The notes under the pieces: model-generated
What the model was told of the DNA's origin: nothing
What the model saw: only the letters and a program-made list of their open reading frames with translations
The model's database searches: none
Shown here: piece after piece, positions 54,015 to 62,396 of the stretch
How the letters are laid out: each line of letters begins with the position of its first letter
Numbering within the stretch: position 1 is the first letter of the stretch
Assembly: GCA_041879415.1 (NCBI GenBank)
Contig: CP090852.1
Coordinates: forward strand, 124,001-188,000
Reading direction: 5' to 3'
Origin: Vibrio chagasii
GTDB lineage: Bacteria; Pseudomonadota; Gammaproteobacteria; Enterobacterales; Vibrionaceae
Length of the DNA stretch: 64,000 bases
Program-made: the position numbers and the translations under genes

Positions 54015-55073
54015 ATGATCAAGAAGAGTTTAGCGACAGCGGTTGCTTTAGTTATTTCAACGTCAGCATTGCTATCAACATCTGCAATGGCAGCTAACAG
54101 CGTCCAAGCCACTGTTGACGCACCTGCACAGAACATTAATCAAGTGCTTGAAATGACTGACACTCAAACACGCATTCAGCAGTTGTCTTACATGGCACAA
54201 GATAAGAATCAGTCTATTGAAAACCGCACAGGAGCCTTGCAAGAATTGGCTTCATACCCAAGCCAAAACGCACTGGTGGCCGTTGCGAGAGGCTTGAAAG
54301 ACCAAGACCCTGAAGTGCGTGAAGCTGCAGTTATTGGCTCTGAACCCTATCAACTGGAACATCGTTGGGCATTGATTTCTCCTTTGCTTAAAGACAGCGA
54401 TACCATGGTTCGTCACACAGCGACATCGAATTTAGTTCGTGATTTCAATACTCTAGATGAAGCGCAAAAAGCGGAAATTGAACCGGCGGTAAAAGAGCTG
54501 ATCACTTTCTTGGAAACACAAGAATCAGAGAAGTTTCAGTTACTGTTTGCAGATGTCCTACGTTGGCACAATGAGTGGGAAAAGGCAGAAACGGTTTATT
54601 TAGAGCTGATTAAAACGCATCAAAATGATCCTCAAGTATGGTTGAGCTACGCAGACAACTTCCGAGCTCAGAAGAAAGACCAACAAGCGGTTGAAGTGTT
54701 AGATCGCGGTTTAGCGAATGTGCCGGACAATGCGGCTTTGCATTACTCAAAATCGTTGACCTTAGTTCGATTAGAAGAGAAGGGCGCCGCAGCAAAAGAG
54801 ATCGAAGTGGCTGCTGAGCTAGCGAAAGACAACAGTTATTACTGGTACCTCAACGGTGTATTGCAAGAAGATCTCGATATCGACAAGTCGACAAAATCAT
54901 TTGAAAAGGCGTATTTGATTTCTGGTGCTCCAGAGCAGCTCTACGCTGTATGTGATATTTACGTGCGTTATGGTAATGAAAAAACTGATGAATGTTTGAC
55001 GGAGCTTAGTAAGGTCGCACCTGACTATGTGATTGAACAGTTGAAAGAGAAGCGAGTAGCGCCAAGTTCGTAG
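54015..55073 (+). CDS. Periplasmic HEAT/TPR protein, haem-free paralogue of the octahaem cytochrome's C-terminal half
   Basis: A 352-residue exported protein with a signal peptide (about 1-26, ending AMA), a HEAT-like part (LKDQDPEVREAAV, LKDSDTMVRHTATSNLV) and a TPR-like part (VWLSYADNFRAQKKDQQAVEVLDRGLANVP). It has no CxxCH motif. Its body aligns along its length with the C-terminal half of the octahaem cytochrome at 34736, including HRW-LISPLL against DRW-ILEPLL, and QLYAVCDIYVR...LTELSKVAPDYVIEQLK against HLYAQCEVLAR...ISSLSKLAPPEAINQLK. It follows the anSME gene by about 80 bases and is likely co-transcribed. A scaffold or partner role in the sulfatase system is an inference. Confidence 0.88.
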   Translation: MIKKSLATAVALVISTSALLSTSAMAANSVQATVDAPAQNINQVLEMTDTQTRIQQLSYMAQDKNQSIENRTGALQELASYPSQNALVAVARGLKDQDPEVREAAVIGSEPYQLEHRWALISPLLKDSDTMVRHTATSNLVRDFNTLDEAQKAEIEPAVKELITFLETQESEKFQLLFADVLRWHNEWEKAETVYLELIKTHQNDPQVWLSYADNFRAQKKDQQAVEVLDRGLANVPDNAALHYSKSLTLVRLEEKGAAAKEIEVAAELAKDNSYYWYLNGVLQEDLDIDKSTKSFEKAYLISGAPEQLYAVCDIYVRYGNEKTDECLTELSKVAPDYVIEQLKEKRVAPSS

Positions 55074-55109
55074 TAATTGCGTTATTCGATAAACTAAAGT
55101 GAGTTATTG

Positions 55110-55142
55110 AAAAGCCAGTCGAAACGTTCGACTGGCTTTTTG
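55110..55142. terminator. Bidirectional intrinsic terminator
   Basis: AAAAGCCAGTCGAA at 55110-55123 pairs perfectly with TTCGACTGGCTTTT at 55127-55140. It ends the anSME-HEAT/TPR unit and can also serve the convergent ggt gene. Confidence 0.88.
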
Positions 55143-55231
55143 CATTTGGAAGTGATTTTAAAATGTGTGGTTGGAACAAGAGACAAATCAGAGGCGCTAT
55201 AGTGGGTGAGCTGAGCTACTCACCCGTAAAG

Positions 55232-55269
55232 CATCTATTCACTCATAAAACATCTATTCACCCATAGAA
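55232..55269. repeat. 19-bp tandem duplication at the 3' end of ggt
   Basis: The unit at 55232-55250 and the unit at 55251-55269 are 17 of 19 identical (beginning CATCTATTCAC). The right copy contains the ggt stop codon region. Probably a small local duplication. Confidence 0.55.
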
Positions 55270-56984
55270 CTGGATGCGCGACGTCTGTCTGTTGCGCCGT
55301 AAAGTTTTCCATCTTTGATTTCAATGGCGTTTAAGCCACTGACGACAGGTATGACATGGACTGGGTAACCAAGCTGCATGAATTCTGGAACCAACATTTC
55401 GGCGTAGGTTTTTTTCTCGACCAAAAGGCCTGTTGGGTCATAGGGCTTGGTGCGATCTATCTTAGTTCCGTATTGAATGTTTGGCAGGTCAATCGCTTCT
55501 TGCGCTGATAGATCCCAATCCACAACACCAACCACGGTTTTTAACACGTACCCAGGAATTTGTGAGCTACCCGGAGAGCCAACAACTAAACGCAGGTCAT
55601 CTTGTTTATCGATCACCATTAATGGCGTGATTGCTGAACGAGGACGCTTGCCTGCTTCAATTGCATTTTGGCTTGGTTTGCCATTGATGGTTGGTTTGGT
55701 AGAAAAATTCGCCATTTGTGCATTCAAGATCACACCGTCTACCATCACGCCAGAGCCCATTCCTGTACCGATGGTGCTTGTCATGGCTATCGCATTGCCT
55801 TCTTTATCGATGATGGAGATGTGTCCGGTATCCTTGCTCTCAAAGCCTTGATGTTGTGCGTAATCGGTATCTGAAACCTTGCCAGCTTTCGGATTTGATT
55901 GAGCGATCCCATTTTCTGGGATCAGTTGGCGTCGCTTATCAATATAAGATTTATCAAGCAGGGCACTTACGGGTGTTTCCACATAATCAGGATCGCCAGC
56001 GTAAGCAATACGATCGGCTTTAGCGATTCTCATTGCCTCTGTCATCAAGCGCCATGGTTCTGCGTCGGTTTTGGACATGTCTGCCAAATCATACGCTTCA
56101 AGCATTTCTAGGCTTTGCGCTACCATCACGCCACCAGAGGCAGGGTAACCAAAGGATACGATCTTGTTACCACGATAGTCGCTCTCAATGACGTCACGCT
56201 TTTTGATTTGGTACTGCTCAAAGTCTTCAATGGATAGTTTTGCATGGTCTGAATCGATGCGACTGTTGACCGTTTCTACAATGTTCTTACCAAACTCTCC
56301 ACCATAAAGGTATTTGTCACCTTGTTGAGCAATATTGGTCAACGTATCGGCAAGCTTTGGATTGGTCATCAAGGTGCCCGTCGGTTTGATTTCGTCGTTA
56401 TCCCAATAGAGCGCTTTGATTTCTGGATCTTCAATTAAACGGTTTTGCTCACGGACTACAATGTCGTACGTGTAGCTATTCATCGCATAACCTTTGCTAG
56501 CCAGGTCGATGGCCGGTTGAACTAACTCTGACCAAGGCAGTTTCCCATACTCTTGGTGGGCACTATAAAGTAGACGAAGAGTGCCAGGTATTGCGACCGA
56601 ACGAGGACCTAAAATTTCATTTCGACTCAGTGGCTTGCCGTTTTCCATGAACATGTCGGGTGTCGCGCTTGAAGGCGCCTCATCTCGTCCATCAAGAGCG
56701 AGAAACTGGTCTTTATCATTTTGATAAAACAAAGCAAACGTTCCGCCGCCGATCCCGGTCATGTCGGGCTCGACCACCGACATGGTCATTTGCATTGCCA
56801 CCATGGCATCGATGGCATTACCGCCTTGTTTCAGTATCGAATAGCCAGTGCTGCTGACATAGGGGTTTGTCGCACTAACCATGAATTTGTCACCTTCAGC
56901 ATCAGGCACTACTGGAAAAGGGCTGGGCTCAGCAGCAAAACCCACCGCCGAAACCAAGCTTAAAGATAAAGTTGCTATACGCAT
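55254..56984 (-). CDS. ggt: Gamma-glutamyltransferase
   Basis: Gamma-glutamyltranspeptidase, a periplasmic enzyme that cleaves glutathione and gamma-glutamyl amides. The 576-residue precursor has a short signal peptide (about 1-18). Autocatalytic cleavage is expected before Thr386 in DTGHISIIDKEGNA, giving large and small subunits. Other conserved parts: GGNAIDAMVA, GIGGGTF, DGRDEAPS, SPGSSQIPGYVL (lid and oxyanion region). GGAG precedes the ATG. Transcribed alone, converging on the HEAT/TPR gene. Confidence 0.94.
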   Translation of the reverse strand: MRIATLSLSLVSAVGFAAEPSPFPVVPDAEGDKFMVSATNPYVSSTGYSILKQGGNAIDAMVAMQMTMSVVEPDMTGIGGGTFALFYQNDKDQFLALDGRDEAPSSATPDMFMENGKPLSRNEILGPRSVAIPGTLRLLYSAHQEYGKLPWSELVQPAIDLASKGYAMNSYTYDIVVREQNRLIEDPEIKALYWDNDEIKPTGTLMTNPKLADTLTNIAQQGDKYLYGGEFGKNIVETVNSRIDSDHAKLSIEDFEQYQIKKRDVIESDYRGNKIVSFGYPASGGVMVAQSLEMLEAYDLADMSKTDAEPWRLMTEAMRIAKADRIAYAGDPDYVETPVSALLDKSYIDKRRQLIPENGIAQSNPKAGKVSDTDYAQHQGFESKDTGHISIIDKEGNAIAMTSTIGTGMGSGVMVDGVILNAQMANFSTKPTINGKPSQNAIEAGKRPRSAITPLMVIDKQDDLRLVVGSPGSSQIPGYVLKTVVGVVDWDLSAQEAIDLPNIQYGTKIDRTKPYDPTGLLVEKKTYAEMLVPEFMQLGYPVHVIPVVSGLNAIEIKDGKLYGATDRRRASSSMGE

Positions 56985-57460
56985 GCGCTCTCCAATTAGA
57001 GGTTTAATTTAGTCGCTCTAAGGTTGACTGAATTAAAAAGAGTAAGTTCTTGAGCCTGTCGCCTTCTTACACAAACCTGACGATGTTGACACAGTTATTA
57101 AAGTGTAGGGCATGTAGGAAATTTAATTATTGGTAACGCGTTTGAATCATCGTGTTTTTATATATTTAAACTCGACATTAAGCCTATGGAATACGTGCGT
57201 TTAAATATGTTGGTTGAGTATGAAGTCGAATAAACATTAAGTTTTAAACAGGATGACGAGCTTGGAATTAAGCAGCATTTGATGAAGTTAAAAATTAAAG
57301 CTTATGATTTATATGGTAATTATCACGGATGATACATTTTATAAACAATATTTACATATTTATCACTATTTTTGTATTGACCGATTGAATAACTGGTCAG
57401 ATCTGTTATTGTGCCAAAAAATACTAGTGCGGTTTGTCATACTGTTTAGCAAGGAAGCTT
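56985..57460. other. Large AT-rich intergenic region
   Basis: About 476 bases between ggt (minus) and the chemoreceptor gene (plus). A loose dyad TGACC-N12-GGTCA at 57378-57399 starts with TTGACC, which resembles a -35 box, but I see no good -10 at the right distance. AAGGA at 57451-57455 is the ribosome-binding site of the chemoreceptor. No small gene or RNA could be supported. Confidence 0.35.
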
Positions 57461-59074
57461 ATGTTTACACTATCGATTAAGAATCGAATTTTGGCGTTAT
57501 GTTTGGTTTCGTTAGTAGGGTTTATTAGTATTCTATTTGTCGGTGGGAATACACTCACTAGCAACACCAAGCAGGTTAATCGAATAGACCAAGTTACTTA
57601 TCCCGTGATGAACGCGGCGTCGTTAAACAGTGTGTTGATCTCCCAATTGGCGGAGCGTTTTAACTTAGCTGTAACGCTTGGTGATGAAGATATTTTGGAA
57701 ATGAACAAGCAAACTCTTGCTGCGATTCAAAGTAACTTCAATAGTCAAATCACGCTGGATCCTTCTCTGCAGGGTGAATCGATGCTTCTGCAAAATAAGA
57801 CCAATCAATATTTTGAACTTGCTTACCAAATTGCCCAAGGAATGATCGATGAGGAGATCAGTCTGAGCGAAGCCGGTCGTTTAGCAAAAGAAAGTACCGC
57901 GATTTTAGATGCCTTAACCCTTGGCATGCGTGAGTTCAGCGCAGACCGACAAACTGAGTTCGAGAATGCAGTTGAAGATCTAGAAGCCAATAATAAACAG
58001 GCTAATCAAATCATGAGTGTTTCTGGTGCGGTGGCAATGCTTGCTATGTGTATCTTCGGGTGGTTAGTCGTAAGAGGAATTCGAGCGGATCTGGCAAACA
58101 TTAGCGATAAGATGCACGATATCGCTGAGGGAGACGGAGACCTAACAGTACGCCTTCAACACGAGAAAAATGATGAACTTAAACCATTAGTAGAGTCATT
58201 TAATAGCTTCGTGTCTCATCTGCAACAGAACGTAACCCATACCATAGACAACGTGACTCAACTGGATTCGATTTCTGGCTCTCTTGTTAAGTCGAGCCAA
58301 GTTACAAACGAGCTTTCTACGAAGCAACACCTTTCAATTGAAGAAGTTTCTAGCTCATTGAATCAGCTATTTCTTGCTGCTCGAGAGATTGCAACCAATG
58401 CAAACGATGCGTCATCTTCTGCTTCTAGTGCTAGTGAACAAGCAAGCTTAGGCGAGCAGCAAGTTGAGAGCACCATCGTTGCAGTAAAAGAGCTAACGAA
58501 CGATGTCAGCAATGCATCGCAAGTTGTCAAACAGCTGAACGACAACACACAGAGTGCAGGTTCAATTTTAGAATCGATCAGTGCAATTGCAGAACAAACC
58601 AACCTGTTAGCGCTTAACGCGGCCATTGAAGCGGCTCGTGCTGGAGAACAAGGTCGAGGTTTTGCTGTTGTTGCTGATGAGGTTCGAACGTTAGCGTCAC
58701 GGACACAAACTTCAACCCAAGAAATTCAGTCGGTACTTTTACAACTTCAAGAACAAGCACAAACGGCTTCGACCATTATCTCTGAAAGCGTTATTAAAGC
58801 AGAAGACTGTGTAGAGAAGTTCTTAGTGGCTGAAGGGTCGCTGCAAAGAATTACATCAGATGTCACCGAAATCAGCCAACGAAACGAAAGTATTGCCGCT
58901 GCGACAGAGCAGCAAGAACAGACCTCAACCCGAATAGAAAGCTTTGTAGAAGAAATTCGCAAAATGGCCGAAGGCACCAGCAACAGTGTAAAACAAGTTG
59001 ATGCTGTCGCCCATGATATTCAAGAGGTCACTCGAAACATATCAACATTAACTGGCCACTTTAAAGTGAGTTAA
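57461..59074 (+). CDS. Methyl-accepting chemotaxis protein
   Basis: A 537-residue chemoreceptor: helix 8-29, a short helical periplasmic ligand domain of about 155 residues, helix about 186-206, HAMP and a cytoplasmic signalling domain with the conserved hairpin tip [36 protein letters not shown]. Acts with CheA/CheW to bias flagellar motion. The ligand is unknown. Start at ATG 57461 with AAGGA 5 bases upstream; an earlier TTG at 57434 is unlikely. Confidence 0.93.
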   Translation: MFTLSIKNRILALCLVSLVGFISILFVGGNTLTSNTKQVNRIDQVTYPVMNAASLNSVLISQLAERFNLAVTLGDEDILEMNKQTLAAIQSNFNSQITLDPSLQGESMLLQNKTNQYFELAYQIAQGMIDEEISLSEAGRLAKESTAILDALTLGMREFSADRQTEFENAVEDLEANNKQANQIMSVSGAVAMLAMCIFGWLVVRGIRADLANISDKMHDIAEGDGDLTVRLQHEKNDELKPLVESFNSFVSHLQQNVTHTIDNVTQLDSISGSLVKSSQVTNELSTKQHLSIEEVSSSLNQLFLAAREIATNANDASSSASSASEQASLGEQQVESTIVAVKELTNDVSNASQVVKQLNDNTQSAGSILESISAIAEQTNLLALNAAIEAARAGEQGRGFAVVADEVRTLASRTQTSTQEIQSVLLQLQEQAQTASTIISESVIKAEDCVEKFLVAEGSLQRITSDVTEISQRNESIAAATEQQEQTSTRIESFVEEIRKMAEGTSNSVKQVDAVAHDIQEVTRNISTLTGHFKVS

Positions 59075-59131
59075 AAGCCCCTAATTGTCCTCTTTATCCT
59101 TGTTCGTGAAACATAAAGGAGGGAGGTCTAC

Positions 59132-59148
59132 ACCCGAAATTCGGGTGA
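59132..59148. other. 17-base palindrome upstream of porin 1
   Basis: CACCCGAA at 59132-59139 and TTCGGGTG at 59141-59148 form a perfect palindrome around one base, 42 bases before the porin start. It could be a compact operator or a short mRNA hairpin. A purine-rich AAGGAGGGAGG lies just upstream but has no start codon after it. Confidence 0.42.
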
Positions 59149-59190
59149 TTCATATAAAAACAAGAAAATAACATAACAATGGAGTTAGTT

Positions 59191-60333
59191 ATGAGAAAGA
59201 CAGTGGTTGCTGCACTCGTAGGCATGGCGTTTGGCGCTAATGCGACAAGCATGGACAATATTCGTATTAGCGGATTCGGTTCTGTAGGTATTGGTAAGTC
59301 AGATAACGCCATAGGCTATGCGGGTTACACTGACGAAAAACTCGACTGGGAACAAGAGACGCTAGCGGGGGTGCAGTTTGACTTTCAAGTCAACGAGCGT
59401 GCTAAATTCGTAACACAGGTGGTTGCTAATAGCCGCTATGATTATGATCCAAAATTTGAGATGGCTTACGCGTCTTATGATTTCGACTCGTTTACTGCTC
59501 GTGCAGGTAAGCTTCGTCTTCCTCTATTCTTCTATTCAGACTATACCGATCTTGGCTATGCGTATCCAATGATCAGGCCGTCACAAGAGCTTTATGAAAA
59601 CATTGTTTTGAAAGGTTATACCGGCGCAGACTTGCTGATTCCGATAGAGCTTGAAGACTCAAGCCTATTGCTGCAGCCATTGGTTGGTATTGGCACTATC
59701 GATGAGGAAGATTCAATCGTAGGTGAGGTTAAGCTAGATCAACTGTATGGTTTGAGCGCGAACTGGAACGTTGATGATTTTACTTTCCGTGGTTCTTACT
59801 TGGTTGCTGAAACAAACCCGTCATGTGATTTCAATACATCAACGGACCCGTACTGCCGCCAGTTAGCTCCTTTACTTGATAGCCAAGATGGTCAGTTTAT
59901 CTCTTTGGGGGCGCAATATGATAACGGCGATCTACTGGTTAACGTAGAAGCCGCTGACGTTCAAATTGAAGGTCAATTCTACGACTATCAATCAGTTTCA
60001 GGCTTGGTCGGCTACCGAATCAATGAGTTTACACCTTATCTTTCAGTTAGCTGGGTTGAAACCACGGATAACGATGAACGTGAAAACATGATGATTACAG
60101 CAGTTAAAGAGACGATGAATTACGAGCGTATCTCTTACTCTATCGGTAACCGTTGGGACTTTGCTAAGAATATGTCGTTAAAGGCTGACGTGACTTACGT
60201 GGATTACCGCGATACAAGCGGTGGCTTCCAAACCAATGTTGAGACGTCTGCAGCCAACCCATTTATGGCGACAGGGAATTACCTTGAAGACAGCTCAATT
60301 GTCTATTCAGCTCGTCTAGATTTCGTATTTTAA
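59191..60333 (+). CDS. Porin-like outer-membrane protein 1
   Basis: A 380-residue predicted beta-barrel: signal peptide about 1-18 (GANA), the opening strand NIRISGFGSVGIG, alternating aromatic strands, GKLRLPLFFYSDY, and a C-terminal strand ending in Phe (YSARLDFVF). The two-part likeness to the protein at 60842 (RLRLPLF, MIRPSQELYE against TARPPTEVYN) shows they are paralogues. ATG 59191 has TGGAG 6 bases upstream. A small PstS-like gene follows 9 bases later, so the pair is likely one unit. Confidence 0.87.
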   Translation: MRKTVVAALVGMAFGANATSMDNIRISGFGSVGIGKSDNAIGYAGYTDEKLDWEQETLAGVQFDFQVNERAKFVTQVVANSRYDYDPKFEMAYASYDFDSFTARAGKLRLPLFFYSDYTDLGYAYPMIRPSQELYENIVLKGYTGADLLIPIELEDSSLLLQPLVGIGTIDEEDSIVGEVKLDQLYGLSANWNVDDFTFRGSYLVAETNPSCDFNTSTDPYCRQLAPLLDSQDGQFISLGAQYDNGDLLVNVEAADVQIEGQFYDYQSVSGLVGYRINEFTPYLSVSWVETTDNDERENMMITAVKETMNYERISYSIGNRWDFAKNMSLKADVTYVDYRDTSGGFQTNVETSAANPFMATGNYLEDSSIVYSARLDFVF

Positions 60334-60342
60334 GGAGGCAAC

Positions 60343-60753
60343 ATGAAAACTTTATTATCAGCGATAACATTAGCCGTCCTTTCATTTAATGTATCGGCAG
60401 GCATGGTTGTTATTGGTAACAATGCCGGTGTGGATTCTTTGTCGAAGTCGGATGTCAAAAAGCTCTTTATGGGTAAAAAGAGCAAGCTGGCTAACGGGAC
60501 TAAGGCGCAAATTATAGAGTTAGTTGATGGTTCAGAAGGGCGACTTGCCTTCCATGAAGTCGCAACGGGGCGCAGTGAATCTCAGCTACAATCTGCTTGG
60601 TCAAGGCTAGTGTTTACAGGTAAAGCTGAAGCGCCTATTCAAGTTGCGGACTATAGTGAGGCCATCACAACGGTAGCGTCAAAAACTAACGCCATTGGTT
60701 ACGTTGATGAGTCGGCATTGACGGGTGACGTGAAAGTGCTGTTTAAGTACTAA
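60343..60753 (+). CDS. Small PstS-like periplasmic binding-fold protein 1
   Basis: A 136-residue exported protein (signal peptide about 1-18, ending VSA) with a reduced phosphate-binding-protein-like fold: VVIGNNAGVDSLSKSDVKKLFMGKKSKL, FHEVATGRSESQLQSAWSRLVFTG and TNAIGYVDESAL. This size and pattern is seen in stand-alone members annotated as phosphate ABC transporter substrate-binding proteins, yet no transporter is nearby. It forms a pair with the porin gene upstream (9-base gap). A matching pair lies on the other strand. Confidence 0.85.
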   Translation: MKTLLSAITLAVLSFNVSAGMVVIGNNAGVDSLSKSDVKKLFMGKKSKLANGTKAQIIELVDGSEGRLAFHEVATGRSESQLQSAWSRLVFTGKAEAPIQVADYSEAITTVASKTNAIGYVDESALTGDVKVLFKY

Positions 60754-60772
60754 TGCAATTTTAGATGATAAT

Positions 60773-60810
60773 AAAAAAGCCCAAGACAAAGGTGTTGTCT
60801 TGGGCTTTTC
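60773..60810. terminator. Bidirectional intrinsic terminator
   Basis: AAAAGCCCAAGACAA at 60775-60789 pairs perfectly with TTGTCTTGGGCTTTT at 60795-60809 around a 5-base loop, between the two convergent porin/PstS-like units. Confidence 0.92.
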
Positions 60811-60841
60811 GTTTTACTGTTATGTGTTTTCTCGGTAGAGG

Positions 60842-61909
60842 TTAGAACACGAAACTCAGCATAATGGTATATAGCACAGCATCTTTATCATCAAAGCCCG
60901 TCAGTGGATTAAAGTCTTCAACAAAGGCGCCGTTTGTCTTACGAGCTTCAAAGTATTGCACCTCACCATTGAGGGAAACGTTCGGCAATACGTCGTAATC
61001 GATACCAATCAAATAGCTGTTGCCTGTGAGGTGTTCGTTTGAGTCAAATTCAGCACCATAAACGACATAAGGCGTAAACGAATTCAATCTGTAGCCTAGA
61101 CTTGCATACATCGATGAAGAGAAATCACTGATTTGTCCTTCACTTGATAGTACCGCTTGACCAAATTCATACTCAGCACCCAAAGACCAAAGCTGGATGT
61201 GTTGGTTGTCTGCAGTGGGTAACGCACCAACGTTTTTAATCTTAACAGTCTGATCAAAGTTGGAGTCGAGGAAGGACAAATTCCAACGATAGTTCTCGCC
61301 ACTTAACTGAAGGTTGGCACCAAACATGCGATTGGTTTCAAATTCCAGTTCTGTACTCGAATTAAAATCAACTTCGTTTTTGTCTTTTACGCCAAAGAAA
61401 GGGGAGAGTAACAGCGTTGCCTCATCACTCACATCATGAGTCCAGCTGACTTTAATCCCGTTAAATGCGGTTATACCTAATACGGCGTTATACACTTCTG
61501 TAGGTGGCCTTGCTGTCATGTAGGCTTGCCCAACATAGTAGTACTCAGATGCAAGGAAAAGAGGCAGTCTCAATCGCCCGATACTGACATCAAAATCATT
61601 GAATTCATAACCAAGGTAAGCCCATTCTAATTGCGGGTCACTCCAATCGTACTGAGGAGCTTTAACAACTTGCACAGAGGCTTTGAATGAGTCGTAGAAA
61701 TAATCGAGTTGAACACCAAAAGTGGTATCACAGTCGTAACAACTCTCATCGGTAAAACCACGATTGATGATTAAAGGGTTGTCGTTGTCTGATGTCGCCC
61801 AAGACGTTGAACCAAAGCCGCTCAGAGACAAGTTATCGGTGAGCTCGATGATCGCGAAAGCCGGAGAGGCAATTGAAGCACATAGCACTGACGTAATTAT
61901 TTTTTTCAT
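60842..61909 (-). CDS. Porin-like outer-membrane protein 2
   Basis: A 355-residue predicted beta-barrel with signal peptide (about 1-19, AFA), NLSLSGFGSTSWATS, IGRLRLPLFLASEYYYVG and a C-terminal Phe (TIMLSFVF). Paralogue of the porin at 59191. A CYDC pair near the N-terminus may form a disulfide. GGAGAA precedes its ATG, which lies 1 base after the PstS-like stop. It is the last gene of the unit kinase, PstS-like, porin. Confidence 0.87.
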   Translation of the reverse strand: MKKIITSVLCASIASPAFAIIELTDNLSLSGFGSTSWATSDNDNPLIINRGFTDESCYDCDTTFGVQLDYFYDSFKASVQVVKAPQYDWSDPQLEWAYLGYEFNDFDVSIGRLRLPLFLASEYYYVGQAYMTARPPTEVYNAVLGITAFNGIKVSWTHDVSDEATLLLSPFFGVKDKNEVDFNSSTELEFETNRMFGANLQLSGENYRWNLSFLDSNFDQTVKIKNVGALPTADNQHIQLWSLGAEYEFGQAVLSSEGQISDFSSSMYASLGYRLNSFTPYVVYGAEFDSNEHLTGNSYLIGIDYDVLPNVSLNGEVQYFEARKTNGAFVEDFNPLTGFDDKDAVLYTIMLSFVF

Positions 61910-61910
61910 G

Positions 61911-62387
61911 TTATTTCTCCGAGCTTATAACGTAGAGAACGTTGGCATTTTGAGGAATCGAAGAGAGTGGGGCATAACCAATACGGTTAGGTTTGTCGTT
62001 AAGCCAATCCACTAAGCTGTCTGTCGACGCCGCTTTGATTTCTCTTGGATAACGCGCTTTACCCGAGAAAGATAATCCGGCCCAGTGAGCGTTCATTTGA
62101 GCGGCGTTCTTTCCTAGTAAAAGTTGATAAAATTCCTCTCTTTCGGCGCTGTTTTCAGGCCAATCTGATAGTTCTACACGTTTGCTGTTAAGACGTTTGG
62201 TTTTTCCTCGATATAGTTTTCTTGCTTTGTTAATAGAAATCGCTTCAAACTCTGTGTCTAAAGAGAATATGGCGTAGTCTTCCGCTGCATGAGCTGGGCT
62301 AACAAGAAGTAGACTTCCTAATAGCCCTAGTACCGCGATGAACGCAGCTCTGCACTGGAATGTTTTTATTGTTTTTTTCCAATCCAT
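61911..62387 (-). CDS. Small PstS-like periplasmic binding-fold protein 2
   Basis: A 158-residue exported protein (signal peptide about 1-35, ending AHA) paralogous to the protein at 60343: ISINKARKLYRGKTKRL, EFYQLLLGKNAAQMNAHWAGLSFSGKARYP and PNRIGYAPLSSIP. It starts 9 bases after the hybrid kinase stop, with AGGAG upstream. That position suggests it supplies a periplasmic signal to the kinase, an inference. Confidence 0.85.
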   Translation of the reverse strand: MDWKKTIKTFQCRAAFIAVLGLLGSLLLVSPAHAAEDYAIFSLDTEFEAISINKARKLYRGKTKRLNSKRVELSDWPENSAEREEFYQLLLGKNAAQMNAHWAGLSFSGKARYPREIKAASTDSLVDWLNDKPNRIGYAPLSSIPQNANVLYVISSEK

Positions 62388-62396
62388 TGGTTTCTC

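Noticed and set aside
57377..57410. TTGACC as a -35 promoter element before the chemoreceptor
   Set aside because: No acceptable -10 element at 16-18 bases downstream.
61974..61993. ATAACCAATACGGTTA, resembling the sulfatase-cluster motif
   Set aside because: It lies within the coding sequence of the second PstS-like protein and its spacing differs; likely chance.
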